Program-made: the position numbers and the translations under genes
Shown: positions 1-8,819 of the stretch, piece by piece
Numbering within the stretch: the first letter of the stretch is position 1
Layout of the letters: every line of letters starts with the position of its first letter
NCBI GenBank assembly: GCA_018335195.1
Contig: JAGXKN010000020.1
Span: 1-57,590 of the forward strand
Source: Desulfobacterales bacterium
GTDB lineage: Bacteria > Desulfobacterota > Desulfobacteria > Desulfobacterales > Desulfosalsimonadaceae
DNA length: 57,590 bases
Reading direction: 5' to 3'
Notes under the pieces: generated by a model
Seen by the model: the letters and a program-made list of their open reading frames with translations, nothing else
Databases searched by the model: none
What the model was told of the DNA's origin: nothing

Positions 1-506
1 CCCTCGGCCATCATCCGGAAAATGATGTGCTCGCGCCGGGTCAGCTGATTGAGCTTGCTTAAAAACGGTTCGGCGGAGTCTTTTTTCAGGTAGTTGTGGA
101 TAATGTCGGCGTTGATCTCCGAGCTCAGATAGTAAGTTTTCTGGTAGGCCGAACGGACTGCACCGAGCACTTCCTCAAACGGGCTGGTCTTTAAGAGATA
201 TCCCATGGCACCGGCATGCAGCGCCTCCCGGATATAATCGCGCTTCTGAATCATGGAAAGGATGATGATTTCGGTATTCTCCGAGGCCTGCTTGATTTGC
301 CGGATGGCATCAATGCCGGTCAACCGGGGCATGGAAATGTCCATGAGAAGGACTTCCGGCTTGGTGCTTTTGACCTTTTCCAGGGTCTGGATGCCGTCGT
401 CGGCTTCGGCTGTCACCTTGACATCGGTGACCTTTTCAAACAGGGCTTTCAAGCCATCGCGAACTGCCGTGTGATTGTCTGCAAGCATGAGTTTGATTTT
501 GGCCAT
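1..506 (-). CDS. NarL/LuxR-family response regulator (C-terminus cut by window edge)
   Basis: A DNA-binding response regulator read leftward from an ATG at 506. The receiver domain has the acidic pocket residue D10, the phosphoacceptor D56 in a canonical MDISMP motif, and the conserved Lys in the YLLKTSPF stretch. A short linker is followed by the beginning of a LuxR-type helix-turn-helix (LTRRE). The window ends before the recognition helix, so the C-terminus is missing. It lies 55 bp downstream of a second regulator of the same family and is probably co-transcribed with it. Unlike that neighbour its phosphorylation site is intact. No partner kinase is in view. The family assignment is firm, the regulon unknown. 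Confidence 0.88.
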   Translation of the reverse strand, partial: MAKIKLMLADNHTAVRDGLKALFEKVTDVKVTAEADDGIQTLEKVKSTKPEVLLMDISMPRLTGIDAIRQIKQASENTEIIILSMIQKRDYIREALHAGAMGYLLKTSPFEEVLGAVRSAYQKTYYLSSEINADIIHNYLKKDSAEPFLSKLNQLTRREHIIFRMMAE

Positions 507-561
507 GGCATTTTCTTCTTGTATGGAAATTGCGGTTTGCCCGGCAAAGCCGGCTGCTTTT

Positions 562-1218
562 TTATGCCCCGGAATCGATAATCCCAATGCGGGCGGCATA
601 GTGCACCAGGGTGGCCGTGTTTTTGAGCATGAGTTTTTCCATGATGCTCATCCGGTGCTTGGCCACGGTCTTGGGGCTGATGCCGAGGTTGCCGGCAACC
701 TCGGCTGTGGTCGCCCCTTCGGCGATCAGGCGGAAGACCTGCTGTTCGCGCCTGGAAAGCCGGGCGTAAAGATTGGCTTCCGCCTCGGCCTCATCCTTTT
801 TGACAAACGTATCGATGATTTCCGCGCTGATTTCCGGGCTCAGGTAGTATTCCCTGCCGTGCACGGTTCGAATGGCTGTCAGGATTTCCGAAAAGGGAGC
901 GGTCTTGAGTACATATCCCTTGGCCCCGGCCTGGAGACTTTCGCGTACCTGCTTTTTGTTTTTCTCTGTGGTCAGTATCAGGAGTTCGGAATCCGGGCTG
1001 GCTGTTTTAAACCGGCTGACCCCGTCCGGCCCGTTAAACCCGGGTATCGTGGGTTCAATTACAACGATGTTTGGTTTTTTTTGTCTGATTTTCTTCAAGG
1101 CTTCCGAGCTGTCCGCCGATTCCGAAGCCACCTCCATGTCCGGTTCCTTGTCCAGAAGCGTGCGGATTCCTTGGCGAACCACCACCTGATTGTCCACAAG
1201 TATGATTTGAATTTTCAT
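562..1218 (-). CDS. LuxR-family response regulator with pseudo-receiver (Asp to Glu)
   Basis: 218 aa: receiver domain (about 1-120), linker, and a LuxR/GerE helix-turn-helix (about 150-215) with the typical LSRREQQVFRLIAEG and ISPKTVAKH motifs. D9, T83/T84 and K105 of the receiver pocket are present. The phosphoacceptor position in the sequence VVIEPTIPG is Glu55, where the family has Asp. Glu cannot form the normal aspartyl phosphate and often mimics the phosphorylated state, so the protein may be constitutively active or respond to another signal; that part is inference. The neighbour encoded at 1-506 keeps Asp, which suggests a duplicated pair that has diverged. The start is an ATG at 1218; no strong ribosome-binding site was seen. 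Confidence 0.87.
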   Translation of the reverse strand: MKIQIILVDNQVVVRQGIRTLLDKEPDMEVASESADSSEALKKIRQKKPNIVVIEPTIPGFNGPDGVSRFKTASPDSELLILTTEKNKKQVRESLQAGAKGYVLKTAPFSEILTAIRTVHGREYYLSPEISAEIIDTFVKKDEAEAEANLYARLSRREQQVFRLIAEGATTAEVAGNLGISPKTVAKHRMSIMEKLMLKNTATLVHYAARIGIIDSGA

Positions 1219-1304
1219 GAAAACGATCCCTTTTCGTTTTCGGGGGTTTTGGGCTGTATTTTCGCCTGCCGGGCTACGCCCGGTTCAGGCGCGGACCGTG
1301 ATTA

Positions 1305-1742
1305 TCAAAACGGCAGCGGCTTGCCCGTATCATAAGCCACGGCCTGGCAGGTGGCCACCAGCTGCAGGTTGCCGTCTGTGACCCGGATGTCGTAATTGGC
1401 GATTTTCCGGGAACGACTGATTTCCCGGGCCTCGGCTGAAAGCATTGTGCCCGAGTCCGGGCTGTTGACATAGGTGACATTGACGTTTAATGCCACGGCA
1501 ATGTTGCCGGCCGTCTGGCTGGCGGTTTCAAAAGCCTCGTCAATGAGGGAAAAAATCGCCCCGCCGTGAGCGCGTGAATAGATGTTGGCCATGGATTCCG
1601 GTGCATAGTGCATTTCCACCCGGGAATATCCCGCAGCCAACTCGGCAAGCCGCATGTTGAGCGTACGCGCCAGGGGCTCTGTTTCAACCGCCTTGTAAAT
1701 CGCCTTTTTGACTTCCGGGTTAATGGTTTGTTTTTCGTCCAA
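1305..1742 (-). CDS. PaaI-family hotdog-fold thioesterase
   Basis: 145 aa, the normal length of a single hotdog domain. The central helix motif HGGAIFSLIDEAFETA (about residues 60-75) is the signature of PaaI/YbgC-like acyl-CoA thioesterases, with the acidic residue (D or E) in the helix expected to activate water. The second half (VNVTYVNSP, then SRSRKIANYDIRV) fits the beta strands of the fold. It probably hydrolyses a CoA thioester in the cytoplasm, possibly phenylacetyl- or aryl-CoA like PaaI, but the substrate cannot be read from sequence. It is transcribed toward the regulator pair and starts 20 bp after the htpX stop, so htpX and this gene may share a transcript. Confidence 0.82.
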   Translation of the reverse strand: MDEKQTINPEVKKAIYKAVETEPLARTLNMRLAELAAGYSRVEMHYAPESMANIYSRAHGGAIFSLIDEAFETASQTAGNIAVALNVNVTYVNSPDSGTMLSAEAREISRSRKIANYDIRVTDGNLQLVATCQAVAYDTGKPLPF

Positions 1743-1762
1743 TCAGGTTTCCCCGTGCGCGG

Positions 1763-2686
1763 CTATCGCAGCTGATCCCAGATTCGCTCGGCCTGCGCTA
1801 TGCCGTCTTTTCCCGGCTCCTTTCGCCCGGTGTCCGTTGTCCGGATACCGCCCAGAAGGCGCGATACCCGGTCGGCAATGGGCGGATGCGTGGAAAACAA
1901 TTGCATCATGCTGCGGCCCGAAACCGGGTTGGCAGTGAACATGTGCGCAGTCGATGCATCGGCCTGAATGGGAATCTGTTTTGTGTATGCGTCCAGTTTT
2001 TCCAGAGCGCTGGCAAGGCCTTCGGGATTTCCCGTGATATTTGCCGAGGTGCTGTCTGCCAGGTATTCCCGGGAGCGGGAAATTGCGGCCTGGACCAGCA
2101 CGGCGGCAATGGGGGCGACAATGGACATGGCCAGCAGGCCCAGAAAGCCGCCGCCTTCATCACCGTCATCTCCGGAAAAACCGCCGAAAATAGCCGCCCA
2201 TCGGGCGAAGTTGGCGATCAGCATGATTGCGCCGGCAAGGGTGGCGGCAATGGAGCCGATCAATATATCCCGGTTCTTCACGTGTCCGAGTTCATGGGCG
2301 ATCACACCGGACAGCTCCTGGCGGTTCATGTAGCGCAGCAGGCCTTCTGTCACCGCAACCACGGCATGATCCGGGTTTCTGCCTGTGGCAAACGCGTTGG
2401 GCGCCTGCTGGGGAATCACACAGAGCCGCGGCATGGGCAGGCCCGCTCGGCCCGTGAGCTCTGCTACCACATCATAAAGCTCCGGGGCTTGGCTTTTGTC
2501 GACCTCCCGGGCCTTGTACTTTTTCAGCACGATCTTGTCCGAGTACCAGTAGGAAAAGAAATTCATCGCGCCGGCAAAGAGCAGGGCGATGACCATGCCG
2601 CCTGTACCGCCCAGTACCCGGCCGATTGCCATGATGATTACGGTGAGCACGGCAAGCAGAATCGTAGTTCGGATTTGATTGCCCAT
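1763..2686 (-). CDS. htpX: HtpX membrane zinc metalloprotease
   Basis: 307 aa from the ATG at 2686 (MGNQIRTT), the usual start and length for HtpX. The open frame runs 46 codons further upstream but that extension does not look like protein, and an AGGGA sits just upstream of 2686. There are two N-terminal membrane segments, then the M48 zinc motif HELGH in GVIAHELGHVKNRD, two more membrane segments near residues 145-200, and a downstream SREYLAD motif supplying the third ligand. Family role: an inner-membrane endoprotease degrading misfolded membrane proteins together with FtsH. A glycine-rich loop (GDDGDEGGG) is a common variable feature. Confidence 0.95.
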   Translation of the reverse strand: MGNQIRTTILLAVLTVIIMAIGRVLGGTGGMVIALLFAGAMNFFSYWYSDKIVLKKYKAREVDKSQAPELYDVVAELTGRAGLPMPRLCVIPQQAPNAFATGRNPDHAVVAVTEGLLRYMNRQELSGVIAHELGHVKNRDILIGSIAATLAGAIMLIANFARWAAIFGGFSGDDGDEGGGFLGLLAMSIVAPIAAVLVQAAISRSREYLADSTSANITGNPEGLASALEKLDAYTKQIPIQADASTAHMFTANPVSGRSMMQLFSTHPPIADRVSRLLGGIRTTDTGRKEPGKDGIAQAERIWDQLR

Positions 2687-2843
2687 AATTGGTCCCTTTG
2701 TGTTTATAATATCCTGGCCGGCATTTTCCGGTTCTGATTTTAAATACCTTAATATAAAACAGATTTGCCTGGATTCAAGGGGAATTTCGTCTTTCTGCCG
2801 GAACACGGCGGACCTGACATGCAAAAAAGATTGCCGCGCCTTT

Positions 2844-3110
2844 TTAATCCCGGTCGGTTTCGGATGAAAAAAAGCGCACGCGCATCAGCAGTTCGATCCA
2901 TTGCGCAAACAGGGCGGTGAGTTGATCGGAACCCTTGCTGACGGCATGTTGCCGCGTTTTCTCAAATGCGTCGAATTCGTCTGCCAGGGCTTTGTCCCCG
3001 GGCGCATCAGTCATCAGGCGGCCGTAGATTTCCGAGGCCTCCTCGAAATGGCCCTGGGCGGCATACAGGCGGGCGAGGCTAAGGGTATGCGGCCATTGGG
3101 AATTACTCAT
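2844..3110 (-). CDS. Small TPR-like protein downstream of ftsB
   Basis: 88 aa from an ATG at 3110. The stretch LARLYAAQGHFEEASEIYGRL matches one tetratricopeptide helix pair. The C-terminal half is helical and ends in a basic-acidic tail. The start overlaps the end of the ftsB-like gene by 8 bp, so translation is probably coupled to ftsB and murJ upstream. A single TPR is too little to predict a partner; a scaffold role in envelope biogenesis would be a guess. An in-frame start further upstream at 3179 would overlap ftsB by 77 bp and is less likely. Confidence 0.7.
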   Translation of the reverse strand: MSNSQWPHTLSLARLYAAQGHFEEASEIYGRLMTDAPGDKALADEFDAFEKTRQHAVSKGSDQLTALFAQWIELLMRVRFFSSETDRD

Positions 3111-3426
3111 TCTCGGGGGCCTCCGATTGATCGGAAAATTTGAATACGATTTCCCCGGGAGCGACCATGTTGAGTTCATGCCGAGCCATGTACTCGATGT
3201 ATTCCGGATCGTTTTTCAATCTGTTAATGGCCCGGTACATCTCGGTGTTCTGCTGTTCCACCCGCGCGTTTTGCTGTTTCACGGAGTCAAGGTCCCGGCG
3301 CATGGACTTCAGTGCCATCAGGCCATGGCCGCCGAAAATGATGATCAGCAGATAGACGCCCATCATCAAAGAAGCGGTCCACAAGCCGATATCCAGAAGC
3401 CGGGTTTTGTTGAATCCTTCCTTCAA
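3103..3426 (-). CDS. ftsB: FtsB/DivIC-family septum formation initiator
   Basis: 107 aa. A short cytoplasmic N-terminus is followed by one membrane segment (about 12-32), a heptad coiled coil (KSMRRDLDSVKQQNARVEQQN, split in the middle) and the family motif NDPEYIEYMARHELNMVAPGE, in which DPEYIE-ARxxLxxxxPGE is diagnostic. FtsB bridges FtsQ and FtsL in the divisome. The ATG overlaps the murJ stop by 4 bp, so the two are translationally coupled, which fits a cell-envelope operon. FtsB and DivIC are the same family; the symbol is by family, not by direct orthology. Confidence 0.85.
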   Translation of the reverse strand: MKEGFNKTRLLDIGLWTASLMMGVYLLIIIFGGHGLMALKSMRRDLDSVKQQNARVEQQNTEMYRAINRLKNDPEYIEYMARHELNMVAPGEIVFKFSDQSEAPENE

Positions 3427-4973
3427 TGCCGTTTCACCGTGGAAAAGAATGCTTTGAATTCATCGCGCTGCAGTATCGCCGCGCAAACCCCGTATATGAT
3501 AATCCCTGCAATGACGGCGGCAAAAACATTTGCCAGCAGATGCAGCTCCGCTCCGGCATAATCCGGGGGAAACAGCGCAAGCCAGCCAACGAGTCCTAAA
3601 CCCATGATTATCGAGTTTATCATAGTTTTGCCGGTGGAAACAACGATCTTTTTCCACCGCAGCCCGCCCAGGCGCTTTTGCAGCACCGCGGATAAAAGCA
3701 GGAAGTTGAGCATGGAGCCCAGGGAGGTGGCCAGGGCCAGCCCGCCATGTCCCAGCGGTCCCATCAGGATGACGCCCAGTGCGATGTTTGCGATAATCGA
3801 ATAAGTGGCCATCTTCACCGGGGTTTTGGTGTCCTGGAGTGCGTAAAATGTGGAGACCACGATGCGAACAGAGGAAAAGGCCCACAGTCCGACGCTGTAA
3901 TAAAAAAGGGCATAGGCGGTCATCTGCATGCTCTGAAGGTCAAATTCGCCGCGCATAAAAAGCAGGCCCACAATGGGTTCGCGCATCACGATCAAACCGG
4001 CCATCGCCGGAATGGTGATGAAAAAGGTCAGGTTCATGGCATAGAGGAACGTATCTTCCAGGGCATTGAAATCGTTTGCCGCGGCCTGCCGGGACAGGCT
4101 CGGCAGCACCGCCACGGCCGTGGAAATGGCGAATATCCCGAGGGGAAACTGTACCAGGCGGTCTGCGTAATACAGGTAGGATACGCTGCCCTCGGCCAGA
4201 AGCGAGGCCAGCAGGGTACCTACCAGGATGTTGACCTGGTAGACCGCCGCGCCGAAAACCGCCGGCCCCATGAGCAGCGCGACCCGCTTCAGGGCCGGAT
4301 GCCACAGCGGAGCCTTTTTCCGGATCCCGATGCCCTTGCGGATCAGAAACGGCACCTGCAGGGCCAGTTGCAGTACGCCGCCGACAAGCACCCCGATGGC
4401 CAGCCCGAAGACCGGGGTGTCCAGGTGCGGGGCGATAAACAGGACACTGCCGATCATGGCCAGGTTGAGAAAAACCGGGGCCAGAGCGGGTGCGGCAAAA
4501 TGTCCCAGGGCGTTTAAGATGCCCATGCAAAGGGCGACCAGGCATATGCAGATAATGTAGGGAAACATGACACGGGTCAGGGTCACGGTCAGGGCGAACT
4601 TGGCGCCGGTAAACCCGGGTGCAACGACCGTGACGATCCAGGGCGCCCCGGCGATGCCGGCGATCGAGATTCCCGCCAGGACAATGGAGAGCATCCGAAG
4701 CGCCGATCGGGCCAGGGCGAATGCTTCCTCCCGGCCGTGCCGGGACATCTGCTCGGTGAACACCGGAACGAATGCCATGCTCAGGGTGCCCTCGGCAAAC
4801 AGCCGCCGCAGCAGGTTGGGGATGCGAAAGGCGACAAAAAAAGCATCAGAAAGGCGCCCGGCACCGAAAAACCAGGCAATCACCATGTCCCGGACAAACC
4901 CGAGAATCCGGCTGATCAATGTGGCCAGGCCGATGACGCCGGCGGCCCGGCTGACGTTTTGCTTTTCGTCCAT
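3423..4973 (-). CDS. murJ: Lipid II flippase MurJ (MviN)
   Basis: 516 aa, typical length, with 13-14 hydrophobic segments of the MOP exporter superfamily. The N-terminal GLATLISRILGFVRDMVIAW region, the RIPNLLRRLFAEG motif and the SFVPVF-like sequence (MAFVPVFTEQ) are MurJ hallmarks, including the Arg residues that line the central cavity and are needed for lipid II transport. It flips peptidoglycan precursors across the inner membrane. Translation runs directly into the ftsB-like gene (4-bp overlap). Upstream lies the promoter region of rpsT, transcribed in the opposite direction. Confidence 0.96.
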   Translation of the reverse strand: MDEKQNVSRAAGVIGLATLISRILGFVRDMVIAWFFGAGRLSDAFFVAFRIPNLLRRLFAEGTLSMAFVPVFTEQMSRHGREEAFALARSALRMLSIVLAGISIAGIAGAPWIVTVVAPGFTGAKFALTVTLTRVMFPYIICICLVALCMGILNALGHFAAPALAPVFLNLAMIGSVLFIAPHLDTPVFGLAIGVLVGGVLQLALQVPFLIRKGIGIRKKAPLWHPALKRVALLMGPAVFGAAVYQVNILVGTLLASLLAEGSVSYLYYADRLVQFPLGIFAISTAVAVLPSLSRQAAANDFNALEDTFLYAMNLTFFITIPAMAGLIVMREPIVGLLFMRGEFDLQSMQMTAYALFYYSVGLWAFSSVRIVVSTFYALQDTKTPVKMATYSIIANIALGVILMGPLGHGGLALATSLGSMLNFLLLSAVLQKRLGGLRWKKIVVSTGKTMINSIIMGLGLVGWLALFPPDYAGAELHLLANVFAAVIAGIIIYGVCAAILQRDEFKAFFSTVKRH

Positions 4974-5041
4974 TTCAAATCACAATGGCTGTCGTTGCCG
5001 CGATGATGACAGCGAAAATTGGTTTTATCCGGATTTTCGTC

Positions 5042-5071
5042 TTGACATTGCCCGTCGGGTACGGTAATTAT
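5042..5071 (+). promoter_or_regulatory. Sigma-70-type promoter for rpsT
   Basis: A perfect TTGACA (5042-5047) is followed after about 18 bp by AATTAT (5066-5071), a 4/6 match to the -10 box. It lies about 90 bp upstream of the rpsT start, between the divergent murJ and rpsT genes. Transcription would begin near 5078, leaving an untranslated leader of about 85 nt. The -35 is strong, the -10 moderate. Confidence 0.55.
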
Positions 5072-5163
5072 TCCAGACTGCGAATCTTAAGGCAGTTTGA
5101 GGACAAGCCCGCGAATATTATTAAAAAAATACAATTTACACCAGTAACAAGGAGACAAAAAAG

Positions 5164-5421
5164 TTGGCACATCATAAATCCGCGCTGAAGCGAATCAAGC
5201 AGAACTCAAAGCGCCGCATGCGAAACCGGGCGGTCAAGACCCGGGTCAAGACCTCGGAAAAACAAGTGCGTTCCGCTGCGAAAACCAGCGGTGATGTCAG
5301 CGGCGAACTGCAACGGGCCCAGTCCGTAATTGACAAGGCCGCCAAAAAGGGTGTGATTCACCGCAAGACCGCAGCCCGGAAAATCTCCCGCTTAAGCCGC
5401 CGGGCCAACACCTCCGTTTAA
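5164..5421 (+). CDS. rpsT: 30S ribosomal protein S20
   Basis: 85 aa, highly basic, beginning with the S20 signature AHHKSALKRIKQ and ending KTAARKISRLSRR. The start codon is TTG at 5164 with AAGGAG 9 nt upstream (5149-5154). A UUG start also occurs in E. coli rpsT, where it takes part in autoregulation of S20 translation. S20 binds the 5' domain of 16S rRNA. The stop codon overlaps the stop of the convergent lptE gene by 3 bases, so no room remains for a terminator between them. Confidence 0.97.
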   Translation: MAHHKSALKRIKQNSKRRMRNRAVKTRVKTSEKQVRSAAKTSGDVSGELQRAQSVIDKAAKKGVIHRKTAARKISRLSRRANTSV

Positions 5422-5954
5422 AAATCATCTGTCATCCGATAGTAAATCCGCTGTGCCAGCCGGCTTGAAAGCTTGGCCACAGCGGATTTTTTATTCTGCT
5501 CGGTGACGATTTTGTCATCGGCAACCGTGTATTCCTCGGACGCGGAAATGTCGCTGCCCGACCAAAGCACCGTTCCCGAAGGGCGGGCGAGTTTCACGTC
5601 CACGGTGACCGTGATCCGGCGATCCGCCGTGGCATGGGAGCTTACATGCGATATCGTGCTGCTGCGCGCTGCGCGGATCACCCCGGTTAACACGGCATCG
5701 GCGGTTTTGCTTTTTGTGACAGACGCTTTTCCGGTGCGCGTGAACTCGTAGATGATGTCGTTGGTGATCACCGATTCGATGCCGATTTCACCTGAGCGGT
5801 TTTCAAAAGTCTTTATTGTCAAGCGGTTGACCCCGCCCGGAATACGGCCGCCCCCGGAAAACCGGTAGCCGCATGCTGCCATGCATACGGCCAGAAATAC
5901 GATGCCGCATGCCTGCAGGAGAGTTTTCAGATGCGGGGATCCCGGGACGGTCAT
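5418..5954 (-). CDS. lptE: LPS-assembly lipoprotein LptE
   Basis: 178 aa from an ATG at 5954. A hydrophobic signal ends in a lipobox (CMAAC), after which the mature protein starts CGYRFSGGG, as LptE/RlpB proteins do. The body (LTIKTFENRSGEIGIESVITN, split by strands, then TVTVDVKLARPSGTVLWSG) is the LptE fold. LptE plugs the LptD barrel and helps deliver lipopolysaccharide to the outer leaflet. It follows leuS by 13 bp in the same orientation, the leuS-lptE order known from enterobacteria. The upstream in-frame extension to 6092 overlaps leuS and was rejected. Confidence 0.88.
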   Translation of the reverse strand: MTVPGSPHLKTLLQACGIVFLAVCMAACGYRFSGGGRIPGGVNRLTIKTFENRSGEIGIESVITNDIIYEFTRTGKASVTKSKTADAVLTGVIRAARSSTISHVSSHATADRRITVTVDVKLARPSGTVLWSGSDISASEEYTVADDKIVTEQNKKSAVAKLSSRLAQRIYYRMTDDF

Positions 5955-5967
5955 TTGTGCATCCTTC

Positions 5968-8571
5968 CTAAACCACGATATTGACCAACTTGTTTTTGAC
6001 CGCAATGACCTTCTTGATCGGCTTGTCGCCGATAAACCGGATCGCGTTTTCATCCTCCAGGGCCCGGGCTTTGATGGTCTCATCATCTGCACCCGCCTCG
6101 ATTTCGAATTTCCCCCGCAGTTTTCCGTTGACCTGCACCACGATCAGCTTTGTTTCTGCCGCCAGCGCGTCCTCCCGGAACGCGGGCCAGGATGCATTGG
6201 CCAGGCTCCCGGCTTCATGGCCCAGGGCCTCCCAGATTTCCTCAGTAACATGCGGCACCATGGGTGCCAGAAGCAAAAGCACCGTTTCCAGGGCTTGACG
6301 CATCACCCCTGCGGTTTGCGGGTCAGCTTCATCCGGGGCCATCTGGGAGTCGATGCCGTACATTGCATTGACCAGCTCCATGGCCCCGCTGATGGCGGTA
6401 TTGAAATGAAACCGAGCCTCGATGTCTTCTGTTACCCGTTTGATGGTTTGATGCGTTTTGATGTAGAGACCCCGCGCGGTTTCATCAACTTCGCCCGGGG
6501 CGCCGTCATAGGGCCGGGTGTTTTCCAGGCGGGACATCCAGGTGCGGGCCAGGCGCCAGACCCGGTTTAAAAAACGGTATCCGCCTTCCACGCCCCGTTC
6601 GCTCCATTCCAGGTCCCGTTCTGGCGGCGAGGCAAACAGGCAGAACAGCCGCACCGTGTCCGCGCCGTAGTATTGCACGAGCTGGTTGGGGTCAATGATA
6701 TTTTTCTTGGACTTGGACATTTTTTCCACCCGGCCGATTTCCACCGGATTGCCGCACTTTTTGCAGTATACGGATTCATCCCGGTCTTCGGCTTCCTCCG
6801 GGTACAGGTAGCCGTGATCGGCACAATGCTGGGTTTCCTTGCAGACCATGCCCTGGGTCAGCAGTCGGGTGAACGGTTCCTTAAAATCCACCAGCCCCAT
6901 GTCCTTTAATACCCGGGTAAAATACCGGGAGTAAAGCAGGTGCATGACCGCATGCTCCACGCCGCCGATATACTGATCCACCGGCATCCAGTAGTCCACT
7001 GCGGTCGGGTCGAACATGCCGCGATCATAGTCGGGGCTGCAGTATCGTTCAAAGTACCAGGACGACTCCACGAACGTATCCATGGTATCGGTTTCCCGTC
7101 TGGCCGGGCCCTTGCATTTTGGGCACTCGGTGTTGACAAAGTCTTCGTGGGCCGACAGCTGTGATCCCCCGCCTTCGAGCAGGTCGATGTCCTCGGGCAG
7201 CCGCACCGGCAGGTCCTTTTCATCCACCGGTACGATGCCGCACTGCGGGCAATGCACCATGGGCACGGGCGCGCCCCAGTAGCGCTGCCGGGAAATGCCC
7301 CAGTCCCGGAGCCGATAGCTTACGGCGCGTTTTCCCGTGCCGTGTTTTTCGAAATAAGCGATCAGGTCCTCGTAGGCCTGACGGTTGTGCATGCCGTCAA
7401 ACGGGCCGGAGTTGACCATTTCGCCGTCGCCGGTGTAGGCCTGATCCCGGGCGGTTTCCCCGGCGCTGATATCTTCGGGCTTGATGACCGGGATGATTTC
7501 TATGCCGTATTTCCCGGCGAACTCGAAATCCCGCTGGTCGTGTGCGGGAACCGACATTACCGCGCCGGTGCCGTATTCCATGAGCGCGAAATTGGCGGTA
7601 TATATGGGGATCTGCCGGTTGTTGACCGGGTTGATGCACCAGGCGCCCAGAAACACCCCTTCCTTTTCCCGGTCTTCTGTCATCCGGTCGGTATGGCTTT
7701 CCCTGGCCATACGTTCCACGAATTCCGTGACGGGCTCTTCCTGGCCGGTTCCCGCGGCCAACTGTTTCACCAGGGGGTGTTCCGGGGCCAGCACCATAAA
7801 AGTGGCCCCGTATATGGTATCCGGCCGGGTGGTAAACACGGAGAGGGATTCGTCCGTGCCGTAAATGGGAAATGCGATTTGCGCGCCCGTGCTTTTGCCG
7901 ATCCAGTTTTTCTGCATGGTGAGCACTTTTTCGGGCCACCCGGGAAGCCGGTCGCAGTATTCCAGCAGGTCCTCTGCATAATCGGTGATTTTGAAAAACC
8001 ATCCCCAGAGTTTTTTCTGCTGGACCGCCCGGCCGCAGCGCCAGCAGCTGCCGGCTTCCACCTGTTCGTTGGCCAGCACGGTGCTGCAGGTCTCGCACCA
8101 GTTGACATAGGACTCCTTGCGGTAGACCATGCCTTTTTCATACATGCGGATAAACAGCCACTGCTCCCACTTGTAGTATTCCGGATCGCAGGTGGCCAGT
8201 TCCCGGTTCCAGTCGTAGCTGAAGCCCATCCGCTTTAACTGTTTGCGCATGGCAGCAATGTTTTCATAGGTCCATTTTGCCGGATGCGTGTTGTTGTCAA
8301 TGGCCGCGTTTTCCGCAGGCATTCCGAAAGCGTCCCAACCCATGGGGTGAAGTACATTGTAACCACACATCCGCTTGTAGCGGGCCACCACGTCGCCGAT
8401 AGTATAATTGCGCACATGGCCGATATGAATCCTGCCCGAGGGATAGGGAAACATTTCGAGCAGGTAATATTTTTCCTTGTCCGGATCCTCGGTTACTGCA
8501 AAAGCCCGGGTTTGTTCCCAGACGGCCTGCCATTTCGGTTCAACGGATTGGGGGTCGTAGCGTTCCTCCAT
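5968..8571 (-). CDS. leuS: Leucyl-tRNA synthetase
   Basis: 867 aa, full length for the bacterial enzyme. The class I signature HIGH is at residues 49-52 ([15 protein letters not shown]) and KMSKS lies in [13 protein letters not shown] before the anticodon-binding domain. The editing domain CP1 carries [12 protein letters not shown] and the [15 protein letters not shown] motif whose Asp discriminates against mischarged tRNA. Two CxxC pairs ([21 protein letters not shown] region, and CPKC) form zinc-binding knuckles. It attaches leucine to tRNA-Leu. It heads an operon with lptE and is divergent from the RNase E/G gene, with a 248-bp spacer in which no clear promoter stands out. Confidence 0.98.
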   Translation of the reverse strand: MEERYDPQSVEPKWQAVWEQTRAFAVTEDPDKEKYYLLEMFPYPSGRIHIGHVRNYTIGDVVARYKRMCGYNVLHPMGWDAFGMPAENAAIDNNTHPAKWTYENIAAMRKQLKRMGFSYDWNRELATCDPEYYKWEQWLFIRMYEKGMVYRKESYVNWCETCSTVLANEQVEAGSCWRCGRAVQQKKLWGWFFKITDYAEDLLEYCDRLPGWPEKVLTMQKNWIGKSTGAQIAFPIYGTDESLSVFTTRPDTIYGATFMVLAPEHPLVKQLAAGTGQEEPVTEFVERMARESHTDRMTEDREKEGVFLGAWCINPVNNRQIPIYTANFALMEYGTGAVMSVPAHDQRDFEFAGKYGIEIIPVIKPEDISAGETARDQAYTGDGEMVNSGPFDGMHNRQAYEDLIAYFEKHGTGKRAVSYRLRDWGISRQRYWGAPVPMVHCPQCGIVPVDEKDLPVRLPEDIDLLEGGGSQLSAHEDFVNTECPKCKGPARRETDTMDTFVESSWYFERYCSPDYDRGMFDPTAVDYWMPVDQYIGGVEHAVMHLLYSRYFTRVLKDMGLVDFKEPFTRLLTQGMVCKETQHCADHGYLYPEEAEDRDESVYCKKCGNPVEIGRVEKMSKSKKNIIDPNQLVQYYGADTVRLFCLFASPPERDLEWSERGVEGGYRFLNRVWRLARTWMSRLENTRPYDGAPGEVDETARGLYIKTHQTIKRVTEDIEARFHFNTAISGAMELVNAMYGIDSQMAPDEADPQTAGVMRQALETVLLLLAPMVPHVTEEIWEALGHEAGSLANASWPAFREDALAAETKLIVVQVNGKLRGKFEIEAGADDETIKARALEDENAIRFIGDKPIKKVIAVKNKLVNIVV

Positions 8572-8819
8572 TTTCTGCCTGTTGCCTCATTTGTTTATGG
8601 TTGTTGTAATCCCAATTCTCATGCCATAGTATGGACGAAAGATCAAGTCTGCTGCTGCCATCTGCCAGAAATCGTTTGACTTGTTTCCGCTGATTTCCTA
8701 TTTACACTTCAATTCAGGAATGATTTCCATTTACATTTATTTTCAAACCATGATAATCCGGCCCGATACAGGCGCTTTGGATGCGAAAGATTAAAGATTT
8801 ATTCCGGAAGAAAAAACCG

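Noticed and set aside
475-1335. 286-codon plus-strand frame across the response-regulator genes
   Set aside because: Antisense shadow of a LuxR-family gene with recognised motifs; no protein character of its own.
7252-8238. 328-codon frame antisense to leuS
   Set aside because: leuS is unambiguous on the other strand and the frame has no recognisable domain.
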